Shown: positions 26,245 to 34,197 of the stretch, one piece after another
Position numbering within the stretch: position 1 is the first letter of the stretch
How the letters are laid out: each line of letters begins with the position of its first letter
From: Halobaculum sp. CBA1158
GTDB taxonomy: Archaea > Halobacteriota > Halobacteria > Halobacteriales > Haloferacaceae
DNA length: 64,000 bases
Direction of reading: 5' to 3'
Assembly: GCF_021431925.1 (NCBI RefSeq)
Contig: NZ_CP090371.1
Coordinates: forward strand, 2,728,001 to 2,792,000
Notes under the pieces: generated by a model
Database searches by the model: none
Seen by the model: the letters and a program-made list of their open reading frames with translations, nothing else
What the model was told of the DNA's origin: nothing
Made by a program: the position numbers and the translations under genes

Positions 26245-27648
26245 ATGTCGAACGACTGGTCCCGGCGGCGGGCGCTCGCGGTCGCGGGGGGAGCGCTGCT
26301 CGCCGGCTGCAGCGGCGCGCCCTCCACGGACGGCACCGCCGACGGGGACGATCCCGGCGACGACGGGCCCGGCGACGGTGACCCCGACGGCACGCCGACG
26401 CCAGAGCCGACGCCGGTTCCCGAGCCCGAAACGGAGTTCACGCCCGAGGAGTGGACCGCGCCGACCGACGCCCCCGCGACCGAGGTCGAGCGGACCGTAC
26501 TCGTGGAGAACCTGGAGGTGCCGTGGGACCTGTCGGTCGCGAGCAACGGCGACGTGTTCGTCACCGAGCGGGTCGGCCGCGTCAGCCGCTTCGCCGGCGG
26601 CGACGTGGACGCCGTGTTCACGCCCGCCGACGCCATCGACGCCGGCTCCGTGCCGGCCGACCAGGACGAACAGCAGTGGTGGGTCGACGGCGGCGAGGGC
26701 GGCACCCTCGGCGTCGCGGTCCACCCCGACTACCCCGACGTGGAGGTGCTGTACGTCTACTACACCGCGAACGCCGAGGACGGCGGCGGAGGCGATCGGG
26801 TGAACCGCGTCTCGCGGTTCGACCTCTCGGCCGACGACCCCGCGGCGACCGAGGAGGTCGTCGTCGGGTCGATCCCGGCGAACCAGTACCACAACGGCGG
26901 ACGGATCGCGTTCGGCCCCCGCGGGTACCTCTGGATCACGACCGGCGACGCCGGCGAGAAGCCGATGGCCGCCGATCCCGGCGCGCTCCCCGGGTCGGTG
27001 CTGCGGGTCACCGTGAACGGGGAGGGCGCGCCCGACAACCCCGAGGTCGACGGCGGCGACCCCCGGGTGTTCAGCTACGGCCACCGCAACCCGCAGGGGA
27101 TCGTCTGGCTGCCCGACGGAACGCCGATCGCCAACGAGCACGGCCCCTCCGGGCGAGACGAGGTGAACCGACTCGTCGCCGGCGGCGACTACGGCTGGCC
27201 GGAGGTCCGCACCGCCGATGAGTACCGGGGGCTCGAGACGGACAGCGCCGTGCGCCGCCCGCTGGTCAACACGCAGAAGTCGACGTGGGCACCCACCGGG
27301 TCGCTGTTCTACACGGGCGATGGCCTCCCCTCGTGGTCGAACCGGATGGTGATCGGCGGCCTGCGAAGCCAGCAGGTGATCGTCGCGACGCTGTCGCCGC
27401 CGGACGCGGAGCGTCCGCCCCTGGGCGATCGGGGGCGGCGCTTCGACGCCGGCTGGCTCGACGACGCCTACACCGTCACCGCCCACCCGCGCTTGACCGA
27501 CGTGCTCGGCCGGGTCCGCCACGTCGAGCAGGGGGTCGACGGCGAGCTGTACGCGATCACGTCGAACCGGGACGGTCGGTCGGCCAGCGACGACGGCTTC
27601 CCGCGCTCGAACGACGACGTCCTCGTCCGGCTGGAGGGGGCACGATGA
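26245..27648 (+). CDS. Tat lipoprotein, PQQ-type sugar dehydrogenase-like beta-propeller
   Basis: A 467-residue protein. The N-terminus SRRRALAVAGGALLAGCSG combines a twin-arginine signal with a lipobox, so a folded lipoprotein exported by Tat. An Asp/Pro/Thr-rich spacer follows, then the GSDH/sorbosone dehydrogenase beta-propeller: VPWDLSVASNGDVFVTERVG, HNGGRIAFGPRGYLWITTGD, and YGHRNPQGIVWLPDG with NEHGPSGRDEVN. The family oxidises aldose sugars with PQQ. Whether this organism makes PQQ is not visible here. It overlaps the next gene by ATGA, suggesting a joint extracellular function. Confidence 0.88.
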   Translation: MSNDWSRRRALAVAGGALLAGCSGAPSTDGTADGDDPGDDGPGDGDPDGTPTPEPTPVPEPETEFTPEEWTAPTDAPATEVERTVLVENLEVPWDLSVASNGDVFVTERVGRVSRFAGGDVDAVFTPADAIDAGSVPADQDEQQWWVDGGEGGTLGVAVHPDYPDVEVLYVYYTANAEDGGGGDRVNRVSRFDLSADDPAATEEVVVGSIPANQYHNGGRIAFGPRGYLWITTGDAGEKPMAADPGALPGSVLRVTVNGEGAPDNPEVDGGDPRVFSYGHRNPQGIVWLPDGTPIANEHGPSGRDEVNRLVAGGDYGWPEVRTADEYRGLETDSAVRRPLVNTQKSTWAPTGSLFYTGDGLPSWSNRMVIGGLRSQQVIVATLSPPDAERPPLGDRGRRFDAGWLDDAYTVTAHPRLTDVLGRVRHVEQGVDGELYAITSNRDGRSASDDGFPRSNDDVLVRLEGAR

Positions 27649-29111
27649 GTCGGCTCCCGGAGGCGCTCGCCCCCTCGACGACGCCGCTCGCGCTCGCGGC
27701 GGTGCTGGCGCTGGTGGTGGCGGGCGTTGCGCCCGCGGTGGCGACGACCGGCGCGAACGCCGGCGGCGCGACCGGGCCGTTCGCGCAGTCGGACGGGCTC
27801 AATCCCTGCGTCGGAACCGTCGAGGAGGAGCCCGACGCCTCGACGCTCGTGAGCATCCAGGGCGCGCGCGGCGGGGGGAAGACCGTCGCGATGCTGGTCG
27901 GGGTCGGCCCCGACGGCTCGATCCACGGCGTCCACAACGACACCGCCGACGGGCGCTGGTGGTCCTACGACGTGGACCCGCTGCCGAACGGCGAACTGCT
28001 GATGGCGACGACCGAGCCCGGCATCTCCGTGATCGAGCGGATCGACCCGGCGACCGGTGAGACCACCGAGACGATCCGCCTGGAAAACGTCGAGGACGCC
28101 CACGACGTGGACTACCTCGGCGACGGCGAGTTCGTCACCGTCGACAAGGGCGACGAGCGCAACCGGGTCGTGGTGTTCGACGACTCGGGCGAGATCGTCT
28201 GGCAGTGGCGCTTCGACGAGCACACCGACCGCTTCCCGCGCGACGGCGGCGGCCCTTACGGCGACGACTGGACCCACGTGAACGACGTTGACCCGATCGG
28301 CAACGACACCTTCCTCGTGTCGGTGCGGAACTTCGATCAGGTGATCGCCGTCGACCGCGACACGAAGGAGGTGAAGTGGACGCTCGGCGAGGACGACGAG
28401 TACGACGTGCTGAACGAGCAGCACAACCCCGACTACATCGAGGGCGAGAACGGCACCGCCACCGTGCTCGTCGCCGACTCCGAGAACGACCGCGTCGCCG
28501 AGTACGCCCGCACCGACGACGGCGGCTGGGAGCGCACCTGGACGCTCTCGGGCGGCGGCCTCCACGAGCCGCGCGACGCCGACCGACTCCCCAACGGCAA
28601 CACGCTCGTCACCGACCGCCGGGGCCACCGCGTCGTCGAGGTGACGCCGCGCGGCGAGGTCGTCTGGGAGTTCTACACGCCGTGGCAGCCGTACGACGCC
28701 GAGCGCGTCGGCACCGACCCCGGCTCCGAGGGGCCGACGATGCGGCAGGTGGGCGCGACCGGCGACCAGTCGATGACCGGCAGCGCCGGCTACGACACCG
28801 CTCGCATCGAGGAGTGTTACGCCCACCTCACCGGCGTCGACCGCACGCGACTCGTCCCCGACGACGAGCTGTGGGGCTCCGGCGGCGACCTGGGCGACGC
28901 CGACACGACGACCGCCGGCGACGGCGACGGCGACGCGAACGGCGGCGGCAACGACGCGAACGGCGCAGGCGACGGCACCGCGGACCGCGAGTGGACGACC
29001 GTCCCCGACGACGCGTCGATCGTCGACACGCCCGGCTTCGGCGTCCCCGTCGCGCTCGCGGCGCTTGTCGCGTCGCTGGCGGCCGCGCTGACGGCGCGAC
29101 GGCGCGGGTAG
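27645..29111 (+). CDS. Secreted arylsulfotransferase-like beta-propeller with PGF-CTERM
   Basis: A 488-residue protein. A signal peptide (LALAAVLALVVAGVAPAVA) precedes a propeller of repeated blades (DVDPLPNGELLMATTEPG, VNDVDPIGNDTFLVS, DRLPNGNTLVTDRRGHRV), the pattern of the arylsulfotransferase (ASST) family. A Gly/Asn/Asp-rich spacer leads to DTPGFGVPVALAALVASL plus a basic tail. This is a PGF-CTERM sorting signal, known to be processed by archaeosortase A and lipid-linked. Catalysis of sulfate transfer is not assured; many haloarchaeal members may be surface sensors. Confidence 0.85.
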   Translation: MSRLPEALAPSTTPLALAAVLALVVAGVAPAVATTGANAGGATGPFAQSDGLNPCVGTVEEEPDASTLVSIQGARGGGKTVAMLVGVGPDGSIHGVHNDTADGRWWSYDVDPLPNGELLMATTEPGISVIERIDPATGETTETIRLENVEDAHDVDYLGDGEFVTVDKGDERNRVVVFDDSGEIVWQWRFDEHTDRFPRDGGGPYGDDWTHVNDVDPIGNDTFLVSVRNFDQVIAVDRDTKEVKWTLGEDDEYDVLNEQHNPDYIEGENGTATVLVADSENDRVAEYARTDDGGWERTWTLSGGGLHEPRDADRLPNGNTLVTDRRGHRVVEVTPRGEVVWEFYTPWQPYDAERVGTDPGSEGPTMRQVGATGDQSMTGSAGYDTARIEECYAHLTGVDRTRLVPDDELWGSGGDLGDADTTTAGDGDGDANGGGNDANGAGDGTADREWTTVPDDASIVDTPGFGVPVALAALVASLAAALTARRRG

Positions 29112-29195
29112 CCGATCCCGGGAGTGCGGTGCAGTCCGATCCCGGCCGGTTCGATCCGCGATGACCTGTCCGCCGATCGACGACGCGGCGGGAGG

Positions 29196-30017
29196 CTACT
29201 CGCCCCGTGTCGCGTCCCCGCTGAAGCCGTGTCCGGTCGACATGAGTCGGCGGACGATCGCGACCAGGCCGTTGTCGAACCCGCGGCCGAAGACGCCGAG
29301 TTCGTGATCGCGGCCGTCCGGGCCGGCGGTGAACGAGCTCACGAGGATCGCCTCGCGGTCGGTCAGCACCAAGCGACTGATCTCGGTCGTGTCGTCGGTT
29401 CCCTCGGCCCCGCTGAGCCAGTCGAGCCCCGAGACGAACACCTCGATCCCGGGGAGCGACTCGCGGATGCTCGCCGCCAGTTCCGGGGAGGCGGCACCGA
29501 CGAGCAGGTCGACGCCGCGGTCGTGGGCGGCCTCGAGGCGCTCCAGGAGCTCCGGCGTGACGACGCTCTCGTGGCCGATCACGATGACGACCTCCCGATC
29601 GGCCCCGTCGACGAGCTGTCGCGTCCGGCTCGTGATGCCCTGCCCGCCCGACAGCGCCCACACCTCGTGGGTGACCTCGGTCCCCTCGTCGTCGGGCGGT
29701 TCGAGCTCGTCCAGCGCGTCGCGAAGCGACTCGGTCCGCTGTTCGTACTCCGCCTGGAGGGTCGTGATCGCCTCGTCGATCGGAACGGCCCGGAACACCT
29801 GGGGGTTCGAGTGTTGCGTCTCGACGAGCCCTTTCGCCTCCAGCACGCGGACCGCGTCGTAGACGCGCGTTCGAGGCACCTCAGAGGTGTCGCTGATCTC
29901 CTTGGCCGTCGCCTCCCGTCGTCGCGCGAGCGCGACGAACGACCGCGCCTCGTACTCCTTGAGTCCGAGTTCCTGAAGCAGTTCGACCGCCTGTTGACGA
30001 TGTGTACTGTCGTTCAT
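29196..30017 (-). CDS. TrmB-family transcriptional regulator
   Basis: A 273-residue protein. The N-terminal winged helix (LLQELGLKEYEARSFVALAR, then ATAKEISDTSEVPRTRVYDA) is the TrmB signature. A coiled-coil helix (EYEQRTESLRDALDELE) and a PLD-like/TrmB middle domain (REVVIVIGHESV, GVDLLVGAASPE) follow. The ATG at 30017 is preferred over a TTG nine bases upstream. TrmB proteins usually sense sugars and control metabolic genes. The neighbouring sugar dehydrogenase-like gene is a natural but unproven target. A TATA-like ctatatcc lies near 30057-30065. Confidence 0.88.
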   Translation of the reverse strand: MNDSTHRQQAVELLQELGLKEYEARSFVALARRREATAKEISDTSEVPRTRVYDAVRVLEAKGLVETQHSNPQVFRAVPIDEAITTLQAEYEQRTESLRDALDELEPPDDEGTEVTHEVWALSGGQGITSRTRQLVDGADREVVIVIGHESVVTPELLERLEAAHDRGVDLLVGAASPELAASIRESLPGIEVFVSGLDWLSGAEGTDDTTEISRLVLTDREAILVSSFTAGPDGRDHELGVFGRGFDNGLVAIVRRLMSTGHGFSGDATRGE

Positions 30018-30026
30018 AGGTCCCAA

Positions 30027-30523
30027 CCTCGTACGACACGCTCAGTTCTCGCTCCGGGGATATAGTAGGCCCGCGACGGGATCACCCCCGCAGATCGCGG
30101 ATCGCCACTCGACGCCCAGCTGTCACTCGTCGAGTGACATACAGATCGACTCGTTCACGCGGGATCGTGGCATCGCTGTCGGTGTATCAGACGTTCACCC
30201 AATTAATCACAGTAAAACTAAATGCGCCGAACCACTCGTCCTCGGTGGTGCGGGGCCGCAGTTTTGGTCCCAACCTCGCTGCTGTCCCGCACCGATACCT
30301 CCTCCCGCGGACGGGAGTCGGTCCGCCCGCCGTCGTCGCCCCCTCCGAGGCGGGTTCCGTCGCCCGTCCGGTTCCGCTTGACACCCGACTGGACGCCGAA
30401 GCGACTCTGTCACTCGAATCGTCACAACAGCGCTATCCCTCCGGGCCCGGTACGATAGGACAGTAATGCCCCGCACCACCGATATCCGCGGTTCCGAGTC
30501 GCGACACGGTCCCGGAGACAGCG
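30027..30523. other. Gene-free region with dyads and a repeated 13-mer
   Basis: About 500 bp between trmB (minus) and a HalOD1 gene (plus). gtcactcg/cgagtgac form a perfect dyad at 30122-30138 with one central base. The 13-mer ggtcccaacctcg occurs at 30019-30031, right at the trmB start, and again at 30266-30278. A strongly AT-rich patch (caattaatcacagtaaaact, 30200-30219) could be a promoter. Open frames here are basic and not halophile-like, so none is called. Confidence 0.5.
30122..30138. promoter_or_regulatory. Perfect 17-bp dyad, candidate operator
   Basis: gtcactcg, t, cgagtgac. It lies about 105 bases upstream of trmB and is too far from the HalOD1 gene to be its core promoter. A binding site for TrmB or another dimeric regulator is possible; the sequence does not match the TACT-N-GAGTA form I know for haloarchaeal TrmB. 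Confidence 0.4.
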
Positions 30524-30772
30524 ATGAGTGAGACCGCGTGGGCGGGAAGCGAGGACCCGTGCGTCGCGATCGTCGAAGCGGTGTCGGACGCCACGGGCCG
30601 CTCGACGACGGAGCTCCCCCCGCTGCACCGATCAGTTGACATCGACGCCCTCGGTCCGTTCGTGGCCGAAACGGGCTCGTCGTGCCTCCGAGTCGAGTTC
30701 GACTACGCCGGCGTCCGCGTCAGCGTCGATCGGAACGGCGTCCTCGCGACCGCGCTAGATCGGTCCCGCTAA
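30524..30772 (+). CDS. HalOD1 output-domain protein
   Basis: An 82-residue stand-alone HalOD1 domain: VAIVEAVSDATGRSTTELPP, then LHRSVDIDALGPFVA, VEFDYAGVRVSVDRNGVL. The domain is found fused to haloarchaeal response regulators and in many free small copies, and is thought to be a signalling output module. No receiver or kinase is adjacent. The ATG at 30524 gives the typical length. Confidence 0.85.
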   Translation: MSETAWAGSEDPCVAIVEAVSDATGRSTTELPPLHRSVDIDALGPFVAETGSSCLRVEFDYAGVRVSVDRNGVLATALDRSR

Positions 30773-30808
30773 CGGGTCCGTCGCGTCGATTCCCCGAAAC
30801 CGGCCGGG

Positions 30809-31153
30809 CTACCTGTCCTCGGCCAGCGGCGTCTCGGACGCGCGTTCCAGGTGGCTCGAGAGGGCCTGAAGCAGCGAGGCGACCGGCTCGAACTCCGGGC
30901 CGCGTCTGACCGTCCGCTCGTCGGCATCGTAGTCGATCACTCCCGCGTCGTGTAGTTTCGGGAGGTGAGAGTGAAGCAGTCGGATCCGGACGGCGTCGGC
31001 TGTGGTCGACTCGGTGACGAGCGCCGCCGTCAGCGACTCCACCGAGACCGGCTCGTCGGCGTCAGCCAGTCGACGGAGCACCCCGCGTCGCTGGTGATCT
31101 GAGAGAAGCCGGAGTACCGCATCGGCCGCGATCGAATGGGTGTGCTGATTCAT
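30809..31153 (-). CDS. Winged-HTH protein (DUF7344-like)
   Basis: A 114-residue protein with the haloarchaeal small wHTH layout: LRLLSDHQRRGVLRRLAD, SVESLTAALV, RIRLLHSHLPKLHDAGVIDY and DERTVRRGPEF as the wing. I place it in the DUF7344 type from memory. It is likely a DNA-binding regulator or a signalling partner of HalOD1 proteins; it is convergent with the HalOD1 gene. AT-rich sequence at 31201-31232 supplies promoter elements for this gene. Confidence 0.8.
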   Translation of the reverse strand: MNQHTHSIAADAVLRLLSDHQRRGVLRRLADADEPVSVESLTAALVTESTTADAVRIRLLHSHLPKLHDAGVIDYDADERTVRRGPEFEPVASLLQALSSHLERASETPLAEDR

Positions 31154-31341
31154 TAGGTTCTCAACTATGTTCGATCGGCAGATCGGCCGTCGTGAACGCG
31201 TACATATTGATTTACGAGAATAATAAAAACAGCGGCTGTCACTCCGATCCTCACGGTCGCGGTCGGTGACGGGTCGATCGACCGGTCACCGGTCCGGGCG
31301 GCCCGAAACGACGAACTATCGTCGCGTCGAACGATGCGGGC

Positions 31342-32184
31342 ATGCCCCTCCGAGCGGTCGTTCGAAAGGACTTCACCGACGCGATTCGGTCGTTCTCGCT
31401 GCAGTTCACGACGCTTTTGTTCGTCGCGTTCGCGGCCGGACTGGCGGCGATTCAGTGGATCCCGGAGACCCAGTACGGCGGCCCGGCCGTCGACCCGAGC
31501 ACGCTGGCGCTGTTGAACAGCATGCGTCAGCCGACGGTGTTCATGATCCCGCTGATCGGGCTGGTCCTCGCGTACGACGCGCTCGCCGGCGAGCGGACCA
31601 GCGGGACCCTCAGGCTGCTTATCGGACTGCCGAACTCGCGGCTGGAGGCCGTCGCCGGGAAGTTCCTCGGACGGACGGCGGTGATCGCCGTCGCGATCGC
31701 GGTCGGCTACGCCGTCGCCGGGGGGATCGCGCTGGCGACGTACGAGTCGTTCGACGCCCGCGTGTTCGGGCTGTACACCCTCCTCACGATCGGCTACGGC
31801 GCGGTGTACGTCGGGATCGCGACCGGGTTCTCGGCGGCGATGGCGTCGCGCCGCGACGCGTTCGCCGGCGCGGGCGGCCTGTACGCGCTGTTCATCCTCG
31901 GGTGGGACGTGCTGCTGTTGGTGCTCCAGCTCGCGATCTACGGCGAGGAGATCCCGGAGGCGGGGCTCCCCGACTGGTTCAAGTTCCTCGGGATGGTCAA
32001 CCCCTCGACGGCGTTCATGCACGCCGTGCGGAGCGTCGTTCCCGAGTACGAGACGCTCACGTTCTACCCCGAGGGGAGCGCCGCGTACCTCCAGGACTGG
32101 GTCGGGTTCGTGATCCTCGCCGGCTGGTGTGTGCTCCCGCTCGCGTTCGGCTACCTGCGGTTCGAGCGCGCCGATATTCACTGA
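31342..32184 (+). CDS. ABC-2 type transporter permease
   Basis: A 280-residue protein with six hydrophobic segments, including FSLQFTTLLFVAFAAGLAAI, VFMIPLIGLVLAYDALAGER, AVIAVAIAVGYAVAGGIAL, LLTIGYGAVYVGIATGFSAA and a C-terminal VGFVILAGWCVLPLAFGYL. The DALAGERTSGTLRLLIGLP loop between TM2 and TM3 is the ABC-2 coupling signature. Usually an ATPase gene precedes such a permease; none is adjacent here, so it must share an ATPase encoded elsewhere or have been separated by rearrangement. Confidence 0.88.
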   Translation: MPLRAVVRKDFTDAIRSFSLQFTTLLFVAFAAGLAAIQWIPETQYGGPAVDPSTLALLNSMRQPTVFMIPLIGLVLAYDALAGERTSGTLRLLIGLPNSRLEAVAGKFLGRTAVIAVAIAVGYAVAGGIALATYESFDARVFGLYTLLTIGYGAVYVGIATGFSAAMASRRDAFAGAGGLYALFILGWDVLLLVLQLAIYGEEIPEAGLPDWFKFLGMVNPSTAFMHAVRSVVPEYETLTFYPEGSAAYLQDWVGFVILAGWCVLPLAFGYLRFERADIH

Positions 32185-32202
32185 TCGGGCGAGCGCGCCG
32201 AC

Positions 32203-33222
32203 CTACCCGAACCGGTCCAGTCCGGCCTGCCGTCGCGCCACGCCCGGGGGGTCGCGCACCCACGGCGTCCGCTCGTCGCGCAGGGCCGCGGGGTCGACGG
32301 CGTCGCCTGCGTCGCCTGCGTCGACGGCGTCGCCAGTTGCGTCAGCCTCCCCGACATCGTCGCCCGCATCTCCGGGAGTCCAGCCCGGACACGACTCCCC
32401 GCAGTCGCTCGCGGGGTCGACGACGCGGTCGAAGTGGGCGCACCGGGGGCGGCCGTCGGCGGTCGCCTCGCAGTTCCCACACCCCGGGAAGTCGTAGGTG
32501 CGCCAGCCCTTGCCGTAGGCGCGCTCGGCGATCCGCCGCCGCTTGCGCGCCTTCTCGGCGGCGCTCACGAGCGCCACGTCCGCGCGGCCGGGGTGCTCGG
32601 CGAGCAGTTCCACGCCGGGGTCGTCGACCGCGAGCGGGTCGGCCTCCCGGATCACCTCTCGCTCGCCCGTCTCGGGGCGGAACCGCCAGACACCGACGGC
32701 GTCGGGGAGGCGGTTCAGGTGCGCGCCGGTGACGTGGCTCTCGGTCGCGAGGACGACTCGGTCGAACAGCGCGAGGCTGGCGTCGACGCGGAGCTGTCGC
32801 CGGAGGTCGCCCGGGCGGCCGAGGTCGGGCTTGTTCTCGATCGCGATCAGGTCGCCGAACCAGTCGTCCGGGTAGCGAGTCGTCTTCCGGACGCACCGCT
32901 TCCCGCCGCGGCGCTCCTCGGCGAGGAAGCCGCGGTCGACGGCGGCGTCGGCGACGGCGCGGGCGCGGTCCGGGCGGGCGTCGATCGCATCGAGGACGGG
33001 GACGGCCGCGGCGACGCCCGCGTCGCTCTCGATCGCCGGCCCGGGGATCGCGCGGTCGGTGATCCGGGCGCGGTCGTCGAATCCGGGTCCGGGAACCAGC
33101 CCCACCACGTCGACGACGCGGCTCCCCGGCGCGGCGACGGCCCCGCCGAGTTGGCGCGCGAGCACCCAGTCGGTCGCCCGTTCGAGGTGGGAACACAGCG
33201 CCAACTCGAACGCGAACTCCAT
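32203..33222 (-). CDS. DUF5787 protein with a possible PD-(D/E)xK nuclease core
   Basis: A 339-residue protein of a haloarchaeal family I know as DUF5787. Residues 119-131 read WFGDLIAIENKPD, giving Asp124, Glu129 and Lys131, the D...ExK spacing of PD-(D/E)xK nucleases. Cysteines cluster at 248, 251, 261, 274 and 278 (PGCGNC, RCAHF, DCGESC) with another at residue 10, reminiscent of the split Fe-S cluster of Cas4/AddB-type exonucleases. The C-terminus has an acidic repeat-like tail (DAGDAGDAVD). Nuclease activity and the cluster are inference; the gene is isolated. Confidence 0.75.
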   Translation of the reverse strand: MEFAFELALCSHLERATDWVLARQLGGAVAAPGSRVVDVVGLVPGPGFDDRARITDRAIPGPAIESDAGVAAAVPVLDAIDARPDRARAVADAAVDRGFLAEERRGGKRCVRKTTRYPDDWFGDLIAIENKPDLGRPGDLRRQLRVDASLALFDRVVLATESHVTGAHLNRLPDAVGVWRFRPETGEREVIREADPLAVDDPGVELLAEHPGRADVALVSAAEKARKRRRIAERAYGKGWRTYDFPGCGNCEATADGRPRCAHFDRVVDPASDCGESCPGWTPGDAGDDVGEADATGDAVDAGDAGDAVDPAALRDERTPWVRDPPGVARRQAGLDRFG

Positions 33223-33361
33223 ACCGGAACGGGGGACCGGACGGGCAAAAACGCTCGCACGCGCGGGTCGACGACGACGCGGACCGCACGAGGAATCGAC
33301 CGGTATCGGGGGTGATACCCGCGGCGACGGCCTTTTGTCCCGCAGACGCCGTCCGCCGAGT

Positions 33362-34129
33362 ATGGATAGACGACAATTCCTCGCCGGCGCGGTCGCCGCC
33401 GGCGTCGCCGGACTGGCGGGCTGCGGCGCGGCGTCCGGAACCGTCCGGCCCCCGTCGCTCCCGGAGGACCGGCTTGACGAGGGGGGATGGGAACGGACGC
33501 GCGCCGACACCGAAGAAGTGCTCTCGCGGAGCGTCGCGGGGACGGACGTGACCGCGACCGCGGTGACGCGCGTGTACGACGACGCGGCGCTGCGCGCCGA
33601 CGTGCGCGAGAAGACGCTCGGGGCGCTCGACGCGCCGCTGTCGAACGTCTTCGCCAGCCGGGTCGCCTTCTCGCCGAACCTCGCGGACGTCCCGCTGGAG
33701 TCGGCCCGCGAGGAGCTGGCGGCCCGAGCCGGCGAGGTGGCCCGCGAGCAGTTCGAGTCGCAGCTCTCGTCGGCCGGGCTCACCGACGTCTCGGCGAGCG
33801 ACGGCGGAACGCTCACCGTCGAGACGGGCGAGGACGCGACGCTCACCGAGTACAGCGCCGCCTTCGAGTTCGACGCGTTCTCGGCGGAGGTACGCGACGA
33901 GACGGTCACCGTCGAGGGCGGCTCCGTCGCCGTCGATGGGCTGCTCGCCTCGTGGGTCCACGACGGCGGGCTCCTGATCGCCGGCGGGGCGTATCCCGCG
34001 GAGAACGTCGCACGGACCGCGGAGGAGGAGCTCTCGGAAGCGATCACCGTCTCCATCGACGTGGACCTGGGGCTCACGCCCGACGCGTACCGCGAGGAGG
34101 TCCGCGGGATCGTGACGCGCGTCGAGTGA
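33362..34129 (+). CDS. Tat lipoprotein of unknown function (DUF6517-like)
   Basis: A 255-residue protein. MDRRQFLAGAVAAGVAGLAGC is a twin-arginine signal ending in a lipobox, so it should be a lipid-anchored surface protein. The mature part has repeated alpha/beta features (FASRVAFSPNLADVP, RAGEVAREQFESQLSSAGL, TEYSAAFEFDAFSAEV). I associate it with the haloarchaeal DUF6517 family. No catalytic motif is evident. The thrC gene follows on the same strand but with its own promoter. Confidence 0.78.
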   Translation: MDRRQFLAGAVAAGVAGLAGCGAASGTVRPPSLPEDRLDEGGWERTRADTEEVLSRSVAGTDVTATAVTRVYDDAALRADVREKTLGALDAPLSNVFASRVAFSPNLADVPLESAREELAARAGEVAREQFESQLSSAGLTDVSASDGGTLTVETGEDATLTEYSAAFEFDAFSAEVRDETVTVEGGSVAVDGLLASWVHDGGLLIAGGAYPAENVARTAEEELSEAITVSIDVDLGLTPDAYREEVRGIVTRVE

Positions 34130-34197
34130 GGACAGTTCTCTTGGCGCGGACCGCCGGATGCACAAGCGGTTAGTCCCGGCCGACCGACCCGGCGCGT

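Noticed and set aside
30134-30466. Plus-strand frame of 110 codons in the trmB-HalOD1 gap
   Set aside because: Basic, Ser/Arg/Pro-rich, no acidic bias and no motif; the promoter-like patch lies inside it rather than before it.
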